Positions 11,676 through 23,780 of a DNA stretch of 64,000 nucleotides are shown here, piece after piece. Position numbers and translations under genes: made by a program. Origin of the DNA: Paralvinella palmiformis (taxonomy: Eukaryota; Annelida; Polychaeta; Terebellida; Alvinellidae); NCBI GenBank assembly GCA_025642065.1, contig JAODUP010000164.1, forward strand, positions 1,150,001 to 1,214,000, given 5' to 3'. The first letter of the stretch is position 1; each line of letters opens with the position of its first letter. The notes beneath the pieces were generated by a model. It saw only the letters and a program-made list of their open reading frames with translations. It searched no databases and was not told where the DNA came from.

Positions 11676-13282
11676 AAGACGCCCCGTTGTCTAACATTAA
11701 ATGTAAAATTACAAATGTTGAAAACCCCAATTCCACACTGACACTGGAGGATGCCGCTCCAAGAAGGAAATCCATAATATGATGATTATGACGTCATCAT
11801 CCCGTAACGTAGCATATCTTTCGAACACCCACTAGCCGATTGATGTGACATTCTCTGTGACGTCTTCCGTGACGTCTTCCTGTAGGCAACGACAGGCTCA
11901 TCTCTCGTCCGGAAAATTAGGAAATTATTCTCGTTCTAGTTTCTGGTACGATATTCAAGACCGCGTCTACTTCAGTATTCACCAGGTTCTCGCATGGATA
12001 CCTCGGATCAGTTACGTTTGCCAGTAAAATGAACCGGCCTTATTGTGTCCCGATGTCTCCCTTTGAAAATCGTCTCGACATTCTGGGACTGTCCTTTCGG
12101 ATCAGTTTGGGAGTAACTTCCAGATTTCAACAGCTGTATCAATACTGACGTAATAGCCAGCATTGCGTCTGACGCCGAAGCTATTCACTTTTGTGGAGGC
12201 AATATTCCCGTCAACGTTACCTCAGCGTTCCTCACAGAACTTGAGCAGAACCGGAACAGTGGTAAACGGTGAGAGACGGTGTTCCATCGTACTGCTTGAG
12301 GCAGAGATCTCTAAACAATATCAATTAACAATTAGATCCCGATCACTGTCAACAAGATTACGGCACGTTCTCCTCACATTTGAGCCATTATCGGTATGAC
12401 AAAACATCCAACTCTGGACTCGGAATCGTTCTGTTGAACGGGTGGATAATTCTGAAAACGTTTAAAGACATTCTGAGGTGTAAGCCTTTCCGGATGTGTA
12501 TCATTGTATCCGTGAAGTAGTTGTGGTCACCTAAAATGGTCATGTGACGTACACAACGGGCTCACAGTGGACATTACTTCATCCATCCAAGGTAACTGTT
12601 TCTGTACGATCGTCATACGGCAACTGATGAACATCGGTCGAGTACCTTACCACCAACAACCACGACCACTAAGGGCGGCAATATCCGGGTAGTACCGGTG
12701 ATACCAGTTTAACAGACTCTACATATTCCAAAACATTAAATCGTGTGGCTTTAGCGTAATAATAGCGGGCGAGTTGTAAGTCGATTGCCATCTTTCCTTC
12801 AGCACGGGTTTTCGTGAACAATTTGAAGATGTTTAATCTCGCTTCAGCATTTCGTTTACGGTAGCACTCGTTGGTGCTTCAGGGATGTTTCATCTACAGA
12901 ACCAGCCTCCGTTTATTATTTTACTCTATTCTCATCCCTCAATTCAACATGCTGCTGCAGAATGTTCCATGAGCCATACAGCAAGACTTTGTATTTCTTT
13001 GTCATATTTTTTACAGACTTTGACGCCGTATCCCCTTTTTGCCAGAAGCCAGTATCCTCTGAAAATTCAACCATACACTGTCTTGTCTTCTACGATACCT
13101 CATTTTCAAATAGCTAACAAAAATCACCCAGGAATATATATTTAGAATGTTCTTTACAACACATACCTTAAACTGTCTCGTTTCTATAGTAATAAGTCGG
13201 TCCAGAATAAAACCAAAGTATGTTGTATTTATTTGTTCAGCAAAAAATTTGGCAAATATGATCTAGCGTCCAGAGACATTGA

Positions 13283-13283
<1 letters not shown>

Positions 13284-13341
<58 letters not shown>
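13284..13341 (+). repeat. (TA)n microsatellite
   Basis: About 28 TA units. Confidence 0.9.
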
Positions 13342-13343
<2 letters not shown>

Positions 13344-13650
13344 AATATGCACACGTATGTATAAATCATAACAAGCCCGTATGTTGATAATATATGTCGA
13401 TTTTGGTGGGAATTGTTTGACTGATTCATAAATCGTGATTTTTTTATATAGCGATCTAAATCATGATTTCGCGGAGTGGTAAAATATGACAGCCATAATA
13501 ATAGATGGCTGAGGTTAACCGATACCGAGCTGAGATGACAGAGATGAAAGACTGTACTTGTTAACTCTGTCGCCCAAGATGGAGAGAATCTCGAGGAATA
13601 AAACATGTCAGAGCTTAGTGTATGGTCGTCAGTTATATGTACTCTAGGAC

Positions 13651-13651
<1 letters not shown>

Positions 13652-13722
<71 letters not shown>
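13652..13722 (+). repeat. (GA)n-(CA)n-(GA)n compound tract
   Basis: Two GA blocks separated by ATACACACACAC. Confidence 0.85.
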
Positions 13723-13725
<3 letters not shown>

Positions 13726-14538
13726 TAATCAACATCCACGGGGTCTTTCCTATAACAGCTGGTTTACAATGTTGATATGTAGCGGACACGATGATCGGCT
13801 TAAAGACGAACCCCGATAGCAGTTGACTTCCGAGCGGCTGCTGTCACAGTGGGCTTAGAGTGGACACTCTAAGCAGTTGGTTTATGATCGCCGAGTGACA
13901 GCCGGCCTAACTGGCAGCTGGAAGGATTACAGATGAACCCATGATCTATCTGAGATGTGAGGGGAATTATCGAGTTTTAGAAATATCAAACGTGACTAAA
14001 TCGAAAACTTAACATTCTCAGTTTGAAACCTGGATGAGAATATAAAATAATTGATTTGCCAAATGGAAATGATGTTTTTTGGAGGATAACCCCCCCCCCC
14101 CTCCTCACAATTGCTATCTATCAATAACAGTTCCTATGTCCAGCTGCATGCAGAATGTATCAACAACTTACAGCTATACCATAAGAGTGAGTGAGTGAGT
14201 GAGTGAATGAGTGAGTGAGTGAATTTGGGTTTTAATGGGGTTTTAATCCAAATTACTTGTGGACCGCCATTACGGCTGCACCGGAAGCCAGATTCGAAGG
14301 CGGGAAGGAGAAAACTGAAATACTCTGACGTCACATAGGCTCTCTCTAGGCTGACGCGGATTATAGTTTATCTTGAGCGTTAATTTCTGAGCCATATGGA
14401 ATCATTTTAATCTTGTAAGGTTCCTTGACGTAATTTTAACAAGCTAATGCCGTTTAGTTCTGGAATAATGCTTTGCTGACACTTGTTTACATGCTTTTGT
14501 ACTGCTCTACAGACTTCAGGTCAATTATTACGCTCAAG

Positions 14539-14590
14539 TGACGTCAGCATTGTGGAGCTTCCGGTCTCTGTCTAGCTTCAAAATGGCGGC
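14539..14590 (+). promoter_or_regulatory. candidate CRE/ETS/YY1 site cluster
   Basis: TGACGTCA (14539-14546), CTTCCGGT (14558-14565) and CAAAATGGCGGC (14579-14590) lie within 52 bp. This combination is typical of TATA-less housekeeping promoters. No downstream gene on either strand was recognised, so the role is open. Confidence 0.3.
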
Positions 14591-15398
14591 GCACATAGGC
14601 CATTAAAAGTCGACTAATCAGCACTTTGAACTGGATTATTTAATATGTGGGTGATCGTTTACACATTTTGACATTATTTATTATATTTGTTAGTATAGCT
14701 GTATTAGTCATGAAAATCCCTTTAAGCAGAACCCCAGTTGATTGGTTAAGCATCTACACAGTAAAAGCATACTAGAAAACAATGGCTTCTCGAATAAGAT
14801 AGAACCCGCTCCTATCCGACAGTAAACAAACGCACAACTATTTAGAGTCTAATCGGCTGAAACGAATTGCTCTAAATCAGTTTGTGATGTAAAAGAAAAT
14901 ACAACAACGAGAAAAGAAAATTATAAAAAGAACAAAAAAGTCCAGGCTTAATTACGACCCGAACACCGCAGAGAACGCCATCAAATGTACATTTACCGTG
15001 CGATCAAATGGAACCATTCAGCGCAGAACATTTCGTGATACGAAAACAAATATGACAATAACAAAAATAGTACGTTAGTGTTTATTTACGATCCGAACAC
15101 TGTAGAGATCACCATCAACATTCTAGCCATTCTTAACAACCTAAAACTATACCGACAACGAATTACCAGAGTATCAGCCAGCATTTCTCCGGCTTCGCAA
15201 TAAATGCTGTTATAGCACGTAAACCGGGATAACTTATTACCACCGACATGAACCACGAACGTTTAGAACATCTCTATTAATGTATGATCCTATCTGTATT
15301 CAGCACATCGGACCAAATGTTAGCACAGGGGCAGAAATTACCGTGAACAATCCACACTCGGTATCTACAGTTTATATAAATGTCTGTAACACACACGC

Positions 15399-15438
15399 AG
15401 AGAGAGAGAGAGAGAGAGAGAGAGACACACACACACAA
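15399..15438 (+). repeat. (GA)n(CA)n tract
   Basis: GA units pass directly into CA units. It lies inside the 1158-bp inverted-repeat block. Confidence 0.8.
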
Positions 15439-15520
15439 TACCAAACATATTTCACCTGATAATGTTATAATTAGCTTGATTTTTATTTTACTTCCTTCCT
15501 GTTCTAATGTACACTAACAG

Positions 15521-15522
15521 TG

Positions 15523-15562
<40 letters not shown>

Positions 15563-15580
15563 TATTATTATTATTATTAG
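15521..15580 (+). repeat. (CA)n(TA)n(TTA)n tract
   Basis: Three different simple repeats in a row, ending exactly where the 25-bp right arm starts (15581). Confidence 0.85.
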
Positions 15581-15769
15581 AGCATTATTCCAGAACTAAA
15601 CGGCACTGTGTTGCTATTTAAAATTTTCATCCAAGTATGAGTCATATATTCACCGGTTTACAAATTTATTGTTGTCTAGTTTCTATGGTAATCAGTGGGA
15701 GATCGATGAGTTGCTGATGTCATCAACATCATATGTTAAATTTAAATATAATTAAATAATGTACACTGA

Positions 15770-15930
15770 GATGGCCAACCAGCGCAGTTGGTAGCACATT
15801 GCCCTATAAACCTTCAAGTCTGGGTTCAAATCTCGGCGTTACCTGTGTCCATGGGATGTTTCATTTTAATCATTTCATCTCCCTATGCTGCTGTCCTTCA
15901 AATATTGGCCTCTTACTCAAGGCAATGATC
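15770..15930 (+). mobile_element. tRNA-derived SINE family C copy
   Basis: Head with GCGCAGTTGGTAGCACATTG (A-box region) and GGGTTCAAATCTCGG (B box) about 34 bp apart, then a body with CATGGGATGTTTCATTTTAA, related to the family A body. It is not a working tRNA because the acceptor stem does not pair. Confidence 0.6.
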
Positions 15931-16087
15931 GAATACAGTTGATCATATCCGAACATTGAGTCCTGATATGAGAACCTTTCTTCTCTGATAATAGGATGTC
16001 ATCGTGTTGTTGTAGTACAAAGGATTGCAACAACAGTTTGTATGCCGATGAGGGAACGCAATATCAACTACTGAGCTTGCTTGTATT

Positions 16088-16127
16088 TCGGGGAGTATCC
16101 CCAGGCTGTCGCTTGTTTGGCACAGCC
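16088..16127 (-). mobile_element. isolated SINE family B 3' tail module
   Basis: TATCCCCAGGCTGTCGCTTG followed by a GGCACAGCC segment matches the 3' tail seen at 28764, but no SINE body adjoins it. It may be a heavily truncated copy or the 3' end of the LINE that mobilised the SINE. Confidence 0.4.
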
Positions 16128-16129
16128 TT

Positions 16130-18343
16130 ATTACTATGGGGATGGAGACTGCAATATCAGACACTGCAGTTGTTGAGAATTATGGTGTCAACATTTATTG
16201 CGTTATGAAGGCCAAGGATTTGAGCCTTTTTAGAGGCATACAGTCTTTCAAAAATACAACCGGATGGTAAAAAAGGGGCCACTGACATGTTTTTAATACA
16301 ACTTCATCAATATGATGTATATGTTCTATTTCATATCAGCACTTCGGTTCGAATAGATAAACAAATATCAGCCCTGAATGTGACGAAATGACATCTAGGT
16401 CGGTCAGTTTTGGAAAGATTCCCTGGTCAGATGACTCTGGCTCTAACTGTACATCTGGACGAGGGTTATGATACTAGTGTTGTGTTCATTCGCAAAATCT
16501 GTCGGTTGGGCGACTATAATGTTGTTTGTGGCAAAAATGGCCGGTCAGGACTGTGTTATAAATGACAGTAATGATGGGCCCCGTGATGTTATTGTCATGA
16601 TTGCGTGCGCGCGCACAGACACACGCACGCTGACTTTCTTGCTATCATAGTTACATATGGACACGATCGATCTGGCCAAAAGATCGCTAAACACTGACCA
16701 GATCAACGTACTGGCTGTACAAAAATAAGCCACAAGACACTAACGGGAGATCAAAGGATAGATTAGCTTATTAATGACTCATCATTTTATGTACCAACAG
16801 ACATCTTCATATCGGGCAGTTAATTGGTTACGAAAACACCCAGCGCCATATTTACTAAATATAATATGCACACCGGAAGAAATCAATAACAAATGAATAT
16901 GGAAACAAAGAAAGCGAAACACATCACGCCAGTCAACAAATCATCATCATCATCATTCGATGATTATTACGCGATTTCATTCATCATTCGACCCACGGCT
17001 TCCACCACCGTGCACCCATTAACCCACTGATATTGACCAACAGGAACGCAGAGTAAATTAGCAAACGAGGATTGGAGGGGGCGGGAGGGGGCTGTAGCCG
17101 GATTAAAGCCGGGAAAGGATACTCGGCCAATTCTGCGACCATCCCGTCGCCGAGTGAACTTCACCGACGCCGAAATGTCGCCGGACGAACTTATTTGGTG
17201 GGACATCAATCAAATCGTACAAAGAATGCCTCGTCCAACTACAGAATGGATAAAGTAGCCGGTTATGAGATAGATCGATGTGAATCGGTGCAGCCTCCCT
17301 GATATATGTCGTGTGATGGAGCTAAGTGCTACGACCTCGGAGATAAAACACCAATTGTTGATCACCTGGTGACGAGCAGCTGATGTAAATGATGACGGCC
17401 ATCTTCGGATCTTCCCCGCCAGACGCGGATCCCGCTTGAAGATAACTCATATCCTTCTCCACACCCTACCTCCCCCGCACATCCGCAGGCTGGAGATGTT
17501 ATGGGATATCGGGTAATTAAGGCGTGGCCCTCTACGATCTCTCATATCAGTAATCGGTTAATGGCGTCAGCATCTACTCTAGGATTACTCGTATATGAGA
17601 CATCGATAGATGCTTACAGGTAGATTGCACTGAGAGATAGTAGAAAATCTATCTACCGTTTTACCACTCAATAAAGTTTATATGAGCGAGTAAGTGAGTA
17701 AACCAACAAATAGATACTCGCCTCCCTTTTTTTATCATTATGTTGGTCACAACTTAGTGTATAACTGCTTTAGCATGAAGTATTTTATTGCTACCTTTCG
17801 CACTATAATCTAAATAAAAAATTACCTTACCCTAGCCTTGTGCTTAATAGTCAAATAATCTCATCCACGGCACTATTTATTATTTATTCTTGACGAATAT
17901 TTAATTACTGTATACATTTATCCGTATATAGCCTATTCCCATAAAAGAGCAAACCTTTGCGGTCGTAGCCAACAAAAGCATTCGCGTGCTGCAATTAACA
18001 AACGTCCGTCCAGAAAGCGTTCTATCGTTCTATCATACTATAGTATGGCGAACTATGTGTTATCGAACTGGTTTTAGATGGTGTCCACCAATACAATGAC
18101 AGCTAGATAAATGATAGCTGGTTTTGAGGAGAATAAATTAATCCTCGAGATCGGAAGCAGACTAAGGCAACCGTCGGAAGATGATACCGGTCTTGTCGTC
18201 AGCGAGCTGTCAATGTCAAAGTCGTATACAGAGCACCAGCCAAACAAAGTACTCGAGCCAGTGGTTCTTCTTCTATGAAAGCATCCACACCGAGCTTCAA
18301 ACACACGCACGCGCACACACTGCCCCCCTCTCACTCTCTCTTC

Positions 18344-18377
<34 letters not shown>

Positions 18378-19450
18378 AAATAATGTGGCTCAGAATAATA
18401 CTTTTAAGGGATTATAATAATAGTAGTAATATACAAACGTGTCCTCTTAGCGTATAAGAAATTTCTACGTCCTGCCCACAACCCCCCCTTAAAGCCTATG
18501 ATTACAGCTCGCTGATGATGTTCAGATACAGAGAGAGAAAAACCACGAAACAAAACAGCCTGTAAGACAAAAGACGCGCCAGATAGATGATACAGAATAC
18601 CTGATACACGACCTATATTTTATGGCGTGGCATGGCATGGCATGGACAAGGGCTCGACGTTTATATATATTTGCATCGATATAAAACAGCCCAAACCCGG
18701 TTATAAGCCGCACGCAGAGAGCAAGCCACCGACGCCCGATAATGCCAACAGTGGGTATACAGATGATGTTTTGGAACGCTGGCGTGATAAAATAGAGAAA
18801 ACGACTGGCAGGTGTGACACCGACAACGACCTTTTTCACCCAGTGTTAGCGAGGATAACCAGTACAGTGCTGCTGGTTTAGTGCAATACCTGACAGCCCG
18901 AAATACTACTTATACAATAACATATATGATACGTTTCTGTTTATAGATCATAGTTCTCTCGTAGGTTACCCGACACCATCCGTCCAGTAATGTCTTATAC
19001 CAGGTATTAACCGGGATTATTTTCGGAAATGGCACTTTGGGGATCAAACTCGCCGACCAGAAGGAAAACAATTTGAATCTGTCAGCGTCCTTCCCCCTCC
19101 CCCCGAAGGCACCAAGTACCTCTATCTGGCGCCCCGTAATCAAGACGGCAGGAAGTGTAAGTAATCCCGCTCTGATGGAAAAGACGTTTGTGGATTAGAC
19201 CTACGGCTCCGGGGCGCGGCGAGGGAATTGTGAGCATTCTGGATAGCCGGAGGCCGGATGGATTGTAGTCAACTAGGCGATAAGGCGGTGTAAAGGATGG
19301 ACAGGACACCAGTTCGGGGTGATGCGCTAGGACTTCGGCTGAATCCCAGTCGGTGACCGTAACAGTCAGCGACTGAATGACAAAATAAAATGAACGAACG
19401 AAATCTGTGAATAAATAAACCAAAGCATTTTCAAGCAGTCTGAGGATTTT
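16130..19450. other. no gene supported; unique DNA with GC-rich patches
   Basis: GC-rich, repeat-poor patches occur at about 17045-17300, 17490-17640 (with GGTAATTAAGGCGTGG and ATCGGTTAATGGCGTC) and 19000-19330. Splice-donor-like words are present, but no reading frame matches a family I know. Confidence 0.35.
18350..18376 (+). repeat. (TA)n microsatellite
   Basis: About 13 TA units after a CT-rich run. Confidence 0.85.
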
Positions 19451-19809
19451 CAGATGTCTGTCACTATGACAAGACACCAGTGTCTAATTTTAGCAATATT
19501 TATACTACAATCGTTGTGAACACAATCCATTCACATTTGTACATCCATAAATGTGAATTATTGCCACAGGAACATGTTTCTTATCACAAGTTCGCTTATT
19601 CAAAATGTACGATTAAATGGCTGTCAAACATATACTTTTGTTTCAGCTTTGTCATATATTAATGCATCAAGTAATTATGGATGATTTAGTTTATAAATGT
19701 CTTCATCTTAAAGCTGAAGATTTTACCGGTTCAGAAAAATGTATTTAAGATCTGCAGATGTCTGTCGCTATGACAAGACACTAGTGTCTAATTTTAACAA
19801 TATTTATAG
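19451..19809 (+). repeat. 55-bp direct repeat pair, 304 bp apart
   Basis: 19451-19505 and 19755-19809 share CAGATGTCTGTC, CTATGACAAGACAC, AGTGTCTAATTTTA and CAATATTTATA with about three mismatches. They may be termini of a small element or a segmental duplication. Confidence 0.55.
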
Positions 19810-19839
19810 TTTAATTGTGGTCCTTTAATGTGTAACAAA

Positions 19840-20130
19840 CAAGAATATATTAATGCCTGGCCAGAATCTGTTAATTCTTGGCCAGAATCCATTAATGTGT
19901 GGCCAGAACCCATTAACATGCAATAATCTCTTACTGTTTGGCTAGAATATCTTAATGTGTTGCTAGAATATCCTAATGTGTGGTCAGAATATGTGGCTAA
20001 AATCTGTTAATAAGTGGCTATAATCTATTAATGTGTGGCCAGAATACATTATATATTACTGTCTGTATGAAAAATAGATCAATGTGTAGCTAGAAAGTAT
20101 TACTGTATAACTAGAATTTATTAATTAGCT
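19840..20130 (+). repeat. degenerate ~20-bp minisatellite
   Basis: At least ten decayed copies of a unit like TTAATGTGTGGCCAGAATC. The unit varies in both length and sequence. It follows directly after the direct repeat at 19755-19809. Confidence 0.6.
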
Positions 20131-20948
20131 AGAATCAATAAGGAATTATAACTGGGATCGATGAATGTATGAATATGTGATAATGATGATGACAACTGGT
20201 AATAATGATGATGATGGCGTTGGTAGCATTATAGTGAAATGAGATAGCTTTTATTGACGGATGAAGCGTCCCACTGTGATATGCCCTCATATCAGAGGTG
20301 ATTTGCTCAACTCTATGGTTACTTTGTGTTATAGACTTTTAAAATTAATAAATTTGTGCATTACAGCTGATGCCATCTTATTTGGTTACATATCTAACTT
20401 TGTAAAGCGATCGTGAATATTTTGCACCTTATCAACTCTTATTATCAACTCTTATTATCAAACAGTTAAAATAAAATGCTTTCAAAATGTCCTCAAAAGA
20501 TAAACCAAAGCAAACAGACTACTAAATAGGATATGATGTATTACTGTAATCAAATTATAGGTGTATGCGCTAACAATACACAGGCTATACCCTTGATGGT
20601 CATTGATTTCAATATTTCTACCATAATAATGGATGGCGATTTCAATTGCATTCTGGAATGAGACATGTAAATTGGATTTTGATTGTACTAAGGTTCCAGT
20701 TAATTTAGAGCTTTTAAAAAAACTAGTATTAAATGCATCAAATATTAATGGTAAGACACTTCACCTTCATAAACGCATACAAAAATATATTATATGACAA
20801 AAACACTTATTTAACCTGCATGAACAATTTATAAAACAGCTACATGTTAATGTATGAAATTCAAAACACGAATCTCAAAACGAGTATTCTAAACCAAGTT
20901 AAATACAATAATTACTTTGGACAGCTTAACAGGACATCACCATAGACA

Positions 20949-21028
20949 TTTATTGCCTGCAGTCTGGAATCTATATATTTTTCCTGCAGCCTGGAATCTA
21001 GACATTTAGCCTGCAGCCTGAGATTTAG
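20949..21028 (+). repeat. three copies of a ~27-bp unit
   Basis: CCTGCAGTCTGGAATCTA, CCTGCAGCCTGGAATCTA and CCTGCAGCCTGAGATTTA follow at about 27-bp steps. Confidence 0.6.
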
Positions 21029-21295
21029 GATCCCATTTCATGATGATATTCCAAACATTTCCAGGAAATAAATATAGATCATTGATTTTTGGCTGCACAA
21101 AATTTAATCTATAGACCGCATGCCTACTATTTAATCCATTTGAACACAACATACAAAGTATACTGATATCAACAATGTTATTACATATTTATATCCTTCA
21201 ATGTATTATCTGATCTCTAAAATGGACACATAATATTGTTAATGTTTGCAACTCTCCATCTGTACACATTCATGTTTCAAAACTATTGTATCTGT

Positions 21296-21610
21296 CAGAT
21301 ATCGGGTCAATTCCATTTTGTCAATTCCAATTCCACATCAAATTTATTAATTCCAATTCATCAATTCCAATTCCATTTTTTATTGACTCCGATCACTGAT
21401 TGGAGTAGGTATTCCGAGTACCTACTTGGTATACTTACTCTGAGTAGTTTATATCCCAGTAGGGTAGTCATGGAAGAAATATTTCTGAATTAAAAAATTA
21501 AATGGTAATTAATTTGTGGATTTTTTTTTTGTAACAAACGTCAATTCCAATTCCAAACTTTTCATTTTTTTAAATAAGCAATTCCAATTCTGGAATGGAC
21601 CCCATATCTG
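21296..21610. mobile_element. ~315-bp MITE with terminal inverted repeats, complete copy
   Basis: The left end CAGATATCGGGTCAATTCCA and the inverted right end CAGATATGGGGTCCATTCCA form ~20-bp imperfect terminal repeats. Inside are many ATTCCAATTCC words, a block with CCGAGTACCTACTTGG, and the conserved ATGGAAGAAATATTTCTGAA segment. Related copies lie at 33350 and 63885. No coding capacity. Confidence 0.6.
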
Positions 21611-22163
21611 GTATCTATAGATCCTAATTTACTATCCAGTAGTTAATTCCAGGATGCCTATAACGCATCCTCCAGGTGTTGTATAATGCTTAGACCAGCA
21701 TATTACTGATATAAGAGAACTATACCATAACTGGTTATGTTTAAAATAGCCAAATGAGGGTAGGGTCTAGATAATGATATTTTCCAGAGACAACTGCATG
21801 TGTGATGGGAAAGTAAGAACATTTTTTAACTTTTAAAGAAGGGTTGGCAAAAGTTAGTCTGGAAATTCAATTTAGCTGAATGAGCGGTCAGGGACATTGT
21901 TAATATGTAATAATACAAAACCTCAAAAGATAATCTCCAATAAAAATAATCATACAATCAAAGAATAACAAGTTGATCTTTAATACAGACTAATTAGATT
22001 CAATAATAATGTATGGTAATTTTGTATTGCCTATTCTTGGCTCAAGTAAGTAGTAACTAATGTGAATTGTCACTGGTAGTTGTCATGGTAATAAAACGAA
22101 AATATGCACCAACAGCTATATATAGTTAACTAGATATAAAAAAAAAAAAAAAAAAAACATTTA

Positions 22164-22480
22164 GTGAGCTCCGGTGGCCTAGCGGTTAAGCACCCGGCAC
22201 TTGGTGCCAACGGTCGCAGGTTCGAACCCCGTAAGAGGTCGAAACTTTTCCAGGGATTAATTTCTCGGCTCACTACATCGTGGGTGGCTGACCACGTTAA
22301 ATGGCGCTGCCGTCTCCACTGAATTATTTAAAATAAAGGGGGACGTTAAAAACCCCCTGAGGACGTAAAACACTCTGGCAGTGACCACCCTCAGGGTATT
22401 TCGGCTCCATCTTTCCGTACTGCTCCCCTGTGAGTGGTGGGGGAGGAGGTTTCTCAACAACTCCAACATAGAGGCTGTCA
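22164..22480 (+). mobile_element. tRNA-derived SINE family B, long copy
   Basis: tRNA-like head GTGAGCTCCGGTGGCCTAGC with A box GGCCTAGCGGTTA and B box GGTTCGAACCCC, followed by a ~250-bp body. It is preceded by an A-rich run. It is close to identical in layout to the copy at 25184. The minus strand gives only chance ORFs. Confidence 0.85.
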
Positions 22481-22577
22481 TGGAATTTAAAACAAAATAT
22501 GCCCAACCAAATATAAACTAAAAAACAAAAAAACATACAATAAACTGATAGGTGAGTTTTTTCTGTTGCTGTGGTTT

Positions 22578-22578
<1 letters not shown>

Positions 22579-22614
<36 letters not shown>
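22579..22614 (+). repeat. (TA)n microsatellite
   Basis: About 17 TA units. Confidence 0.85.
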
Positions 22615-22616
<2 letters not shown>

Positions 22617-22894
22617 AATATGGATAATATATAACTGTTTTATATTGTGTCGATTAAGAAGGGAATGACAGTCACGGTAGGCCCCTACTACATTACATAT
22701 GTTAGAGTTTGGTCTGAACTGACGATAATTGGGCCAAGTCAAACATCATATCACATATTCCTATGACAGTTTAACCTCGTCAATTCGCCATATGATATTC
22801 ACCCGCTTCAGTAGACAAACTTCATTGACCAACACACAGTGAGTGACCCCGTCCGGGTTAACTCGAGTCACGATATCGTGGATTTAAATACGTC

Positions 22895-23155
22895 CACACA
22901 CACACACACACGCACGCACAACGAGCCCCCCCCACACACACACACACACGTATAACACACACACACACACATACAGAGAGAGAGAGACTTCCTGTTGACA
23001 TCATCCTTGACACGCAAATGATAACAATATAAACACTACTCCGAAGTATACGCGCGCGCACACACACACACACACACATAGAACAATAACAACGACTCAT
23101 TTACACTGTATGCAACACACACGATATATATATATATATATATATGTGAGAGAGA
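22895..23155 (+). repeat. cluster of (CA)n, (GA)n and (TA)n tracts
   Basis: At least six short CA, GA and TA tracts lie in 260 bp. Confidence 0.8.
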
Positions 23156-23399
23156 GAGATTAAGACACACTGTGAGCGTGACATATGCATTAAGCCAATC
23201 GCGAATATAATTTTCAGCCAGGATACTATTTACAACAATCCGGTAATAAGCCGTACACATAGTCATACACTAGCTAACACTATCCAGTGTTTACATGATA
23301 CTGTAATATGGCAGCCCAAGACATGACACACGTCACTTACCACACCTTCGCAAAAACTATAAATAGCCAGATACTAATATTATAATAAAAGATAATACT

Positions 23400-23780
23400 G
23401 ACCTTCTGTCGTTGTCACTGATCAAGTTAGACCGGCGAGTCAGGGCGGGTGTGTGTGTGCCGGTAATATCGATCGTGCATATATCTAAACTTCAGAAGTT
23501 TCTCTCCTCATCACATGTTTAGTACGTTGAGGGACCTGTTACGGTACGTTAACATGTTCACCCTGACAGCGTAGATCGTGAAGTTTTTTATTTATCAAAT
23601 AAACAGAGAATCATCAATCCGTGACGGTAAGGCAAACCCAGAAATGGTTACATACGCCCACGCCTGCGCTACCGCAGCGACACCTAACGGCGACGACATG
23701 AACTACAAGGGCGAGGGTTATAAAGGCGGCGTTATGATTAGCATTTTCGATGGCCTACTACATTTTGAGTGATATGTCTG
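23400..23780. other. GC-rich block, candidate promoter or first exon
   Basis: An island of higher GC in A/T-rich surroundings. On the minus strand CGACAGAAGGTCAGTATT looks like an exon end plus donor. On the plus strand a 64-codon ORF (23578-23772) has no recognisable domain. There is no downstream gene to connect it to. Confidence 0.2.

Larger units (their letters stand above)
11680..14440. other. no gene supported; relatively GC-rich unique DNA plus microsatellites
   Basis: 11800-13150 is unusually repeat-poor, with two TGACGTCTTCC words (11858 and 11870). Both strands were read for exons and none was convincing. After that come (TA)n and (GA)n tracts and a block at 13840-13960 with no homology recognised. 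Confidence 0.4.
14448..15605. repeat. 1158-bp block bounded by a perfect 25-bp inverted repeat
   Basis: The 25 bases at 14448-14472 (starting TGCCGTTTAGTTCTGG) recur exactly, inverted, at 15581-15605. The right arm is next to a (TA)n(TTA)n tract. The interior has no ORF of note. This could be a non-autonomous DNA transposon or a pair of inverted short elements. Confidence 0.6.

Noticed and set aside
13229..13789. 186-codon minus-strand ORF
   Set aside because: Made largely of (TA)n and (GA)n translated as Tyr/Ile and Ser/Leu. A simple-repeat artefact.
22164..22240. possible tRNA gene
   Set aside because: A and B boxes are present, but the sequence continues as a dispersed ~317-bp unit repeated at 25184, so it is a SINE head. 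The same holds for 15770 and the family A heads.
23578..23772. 64-codon plus-strand ORF in the GC island
   Set aside because: No domain or splice context; kept only as part of a candidate promoter block.
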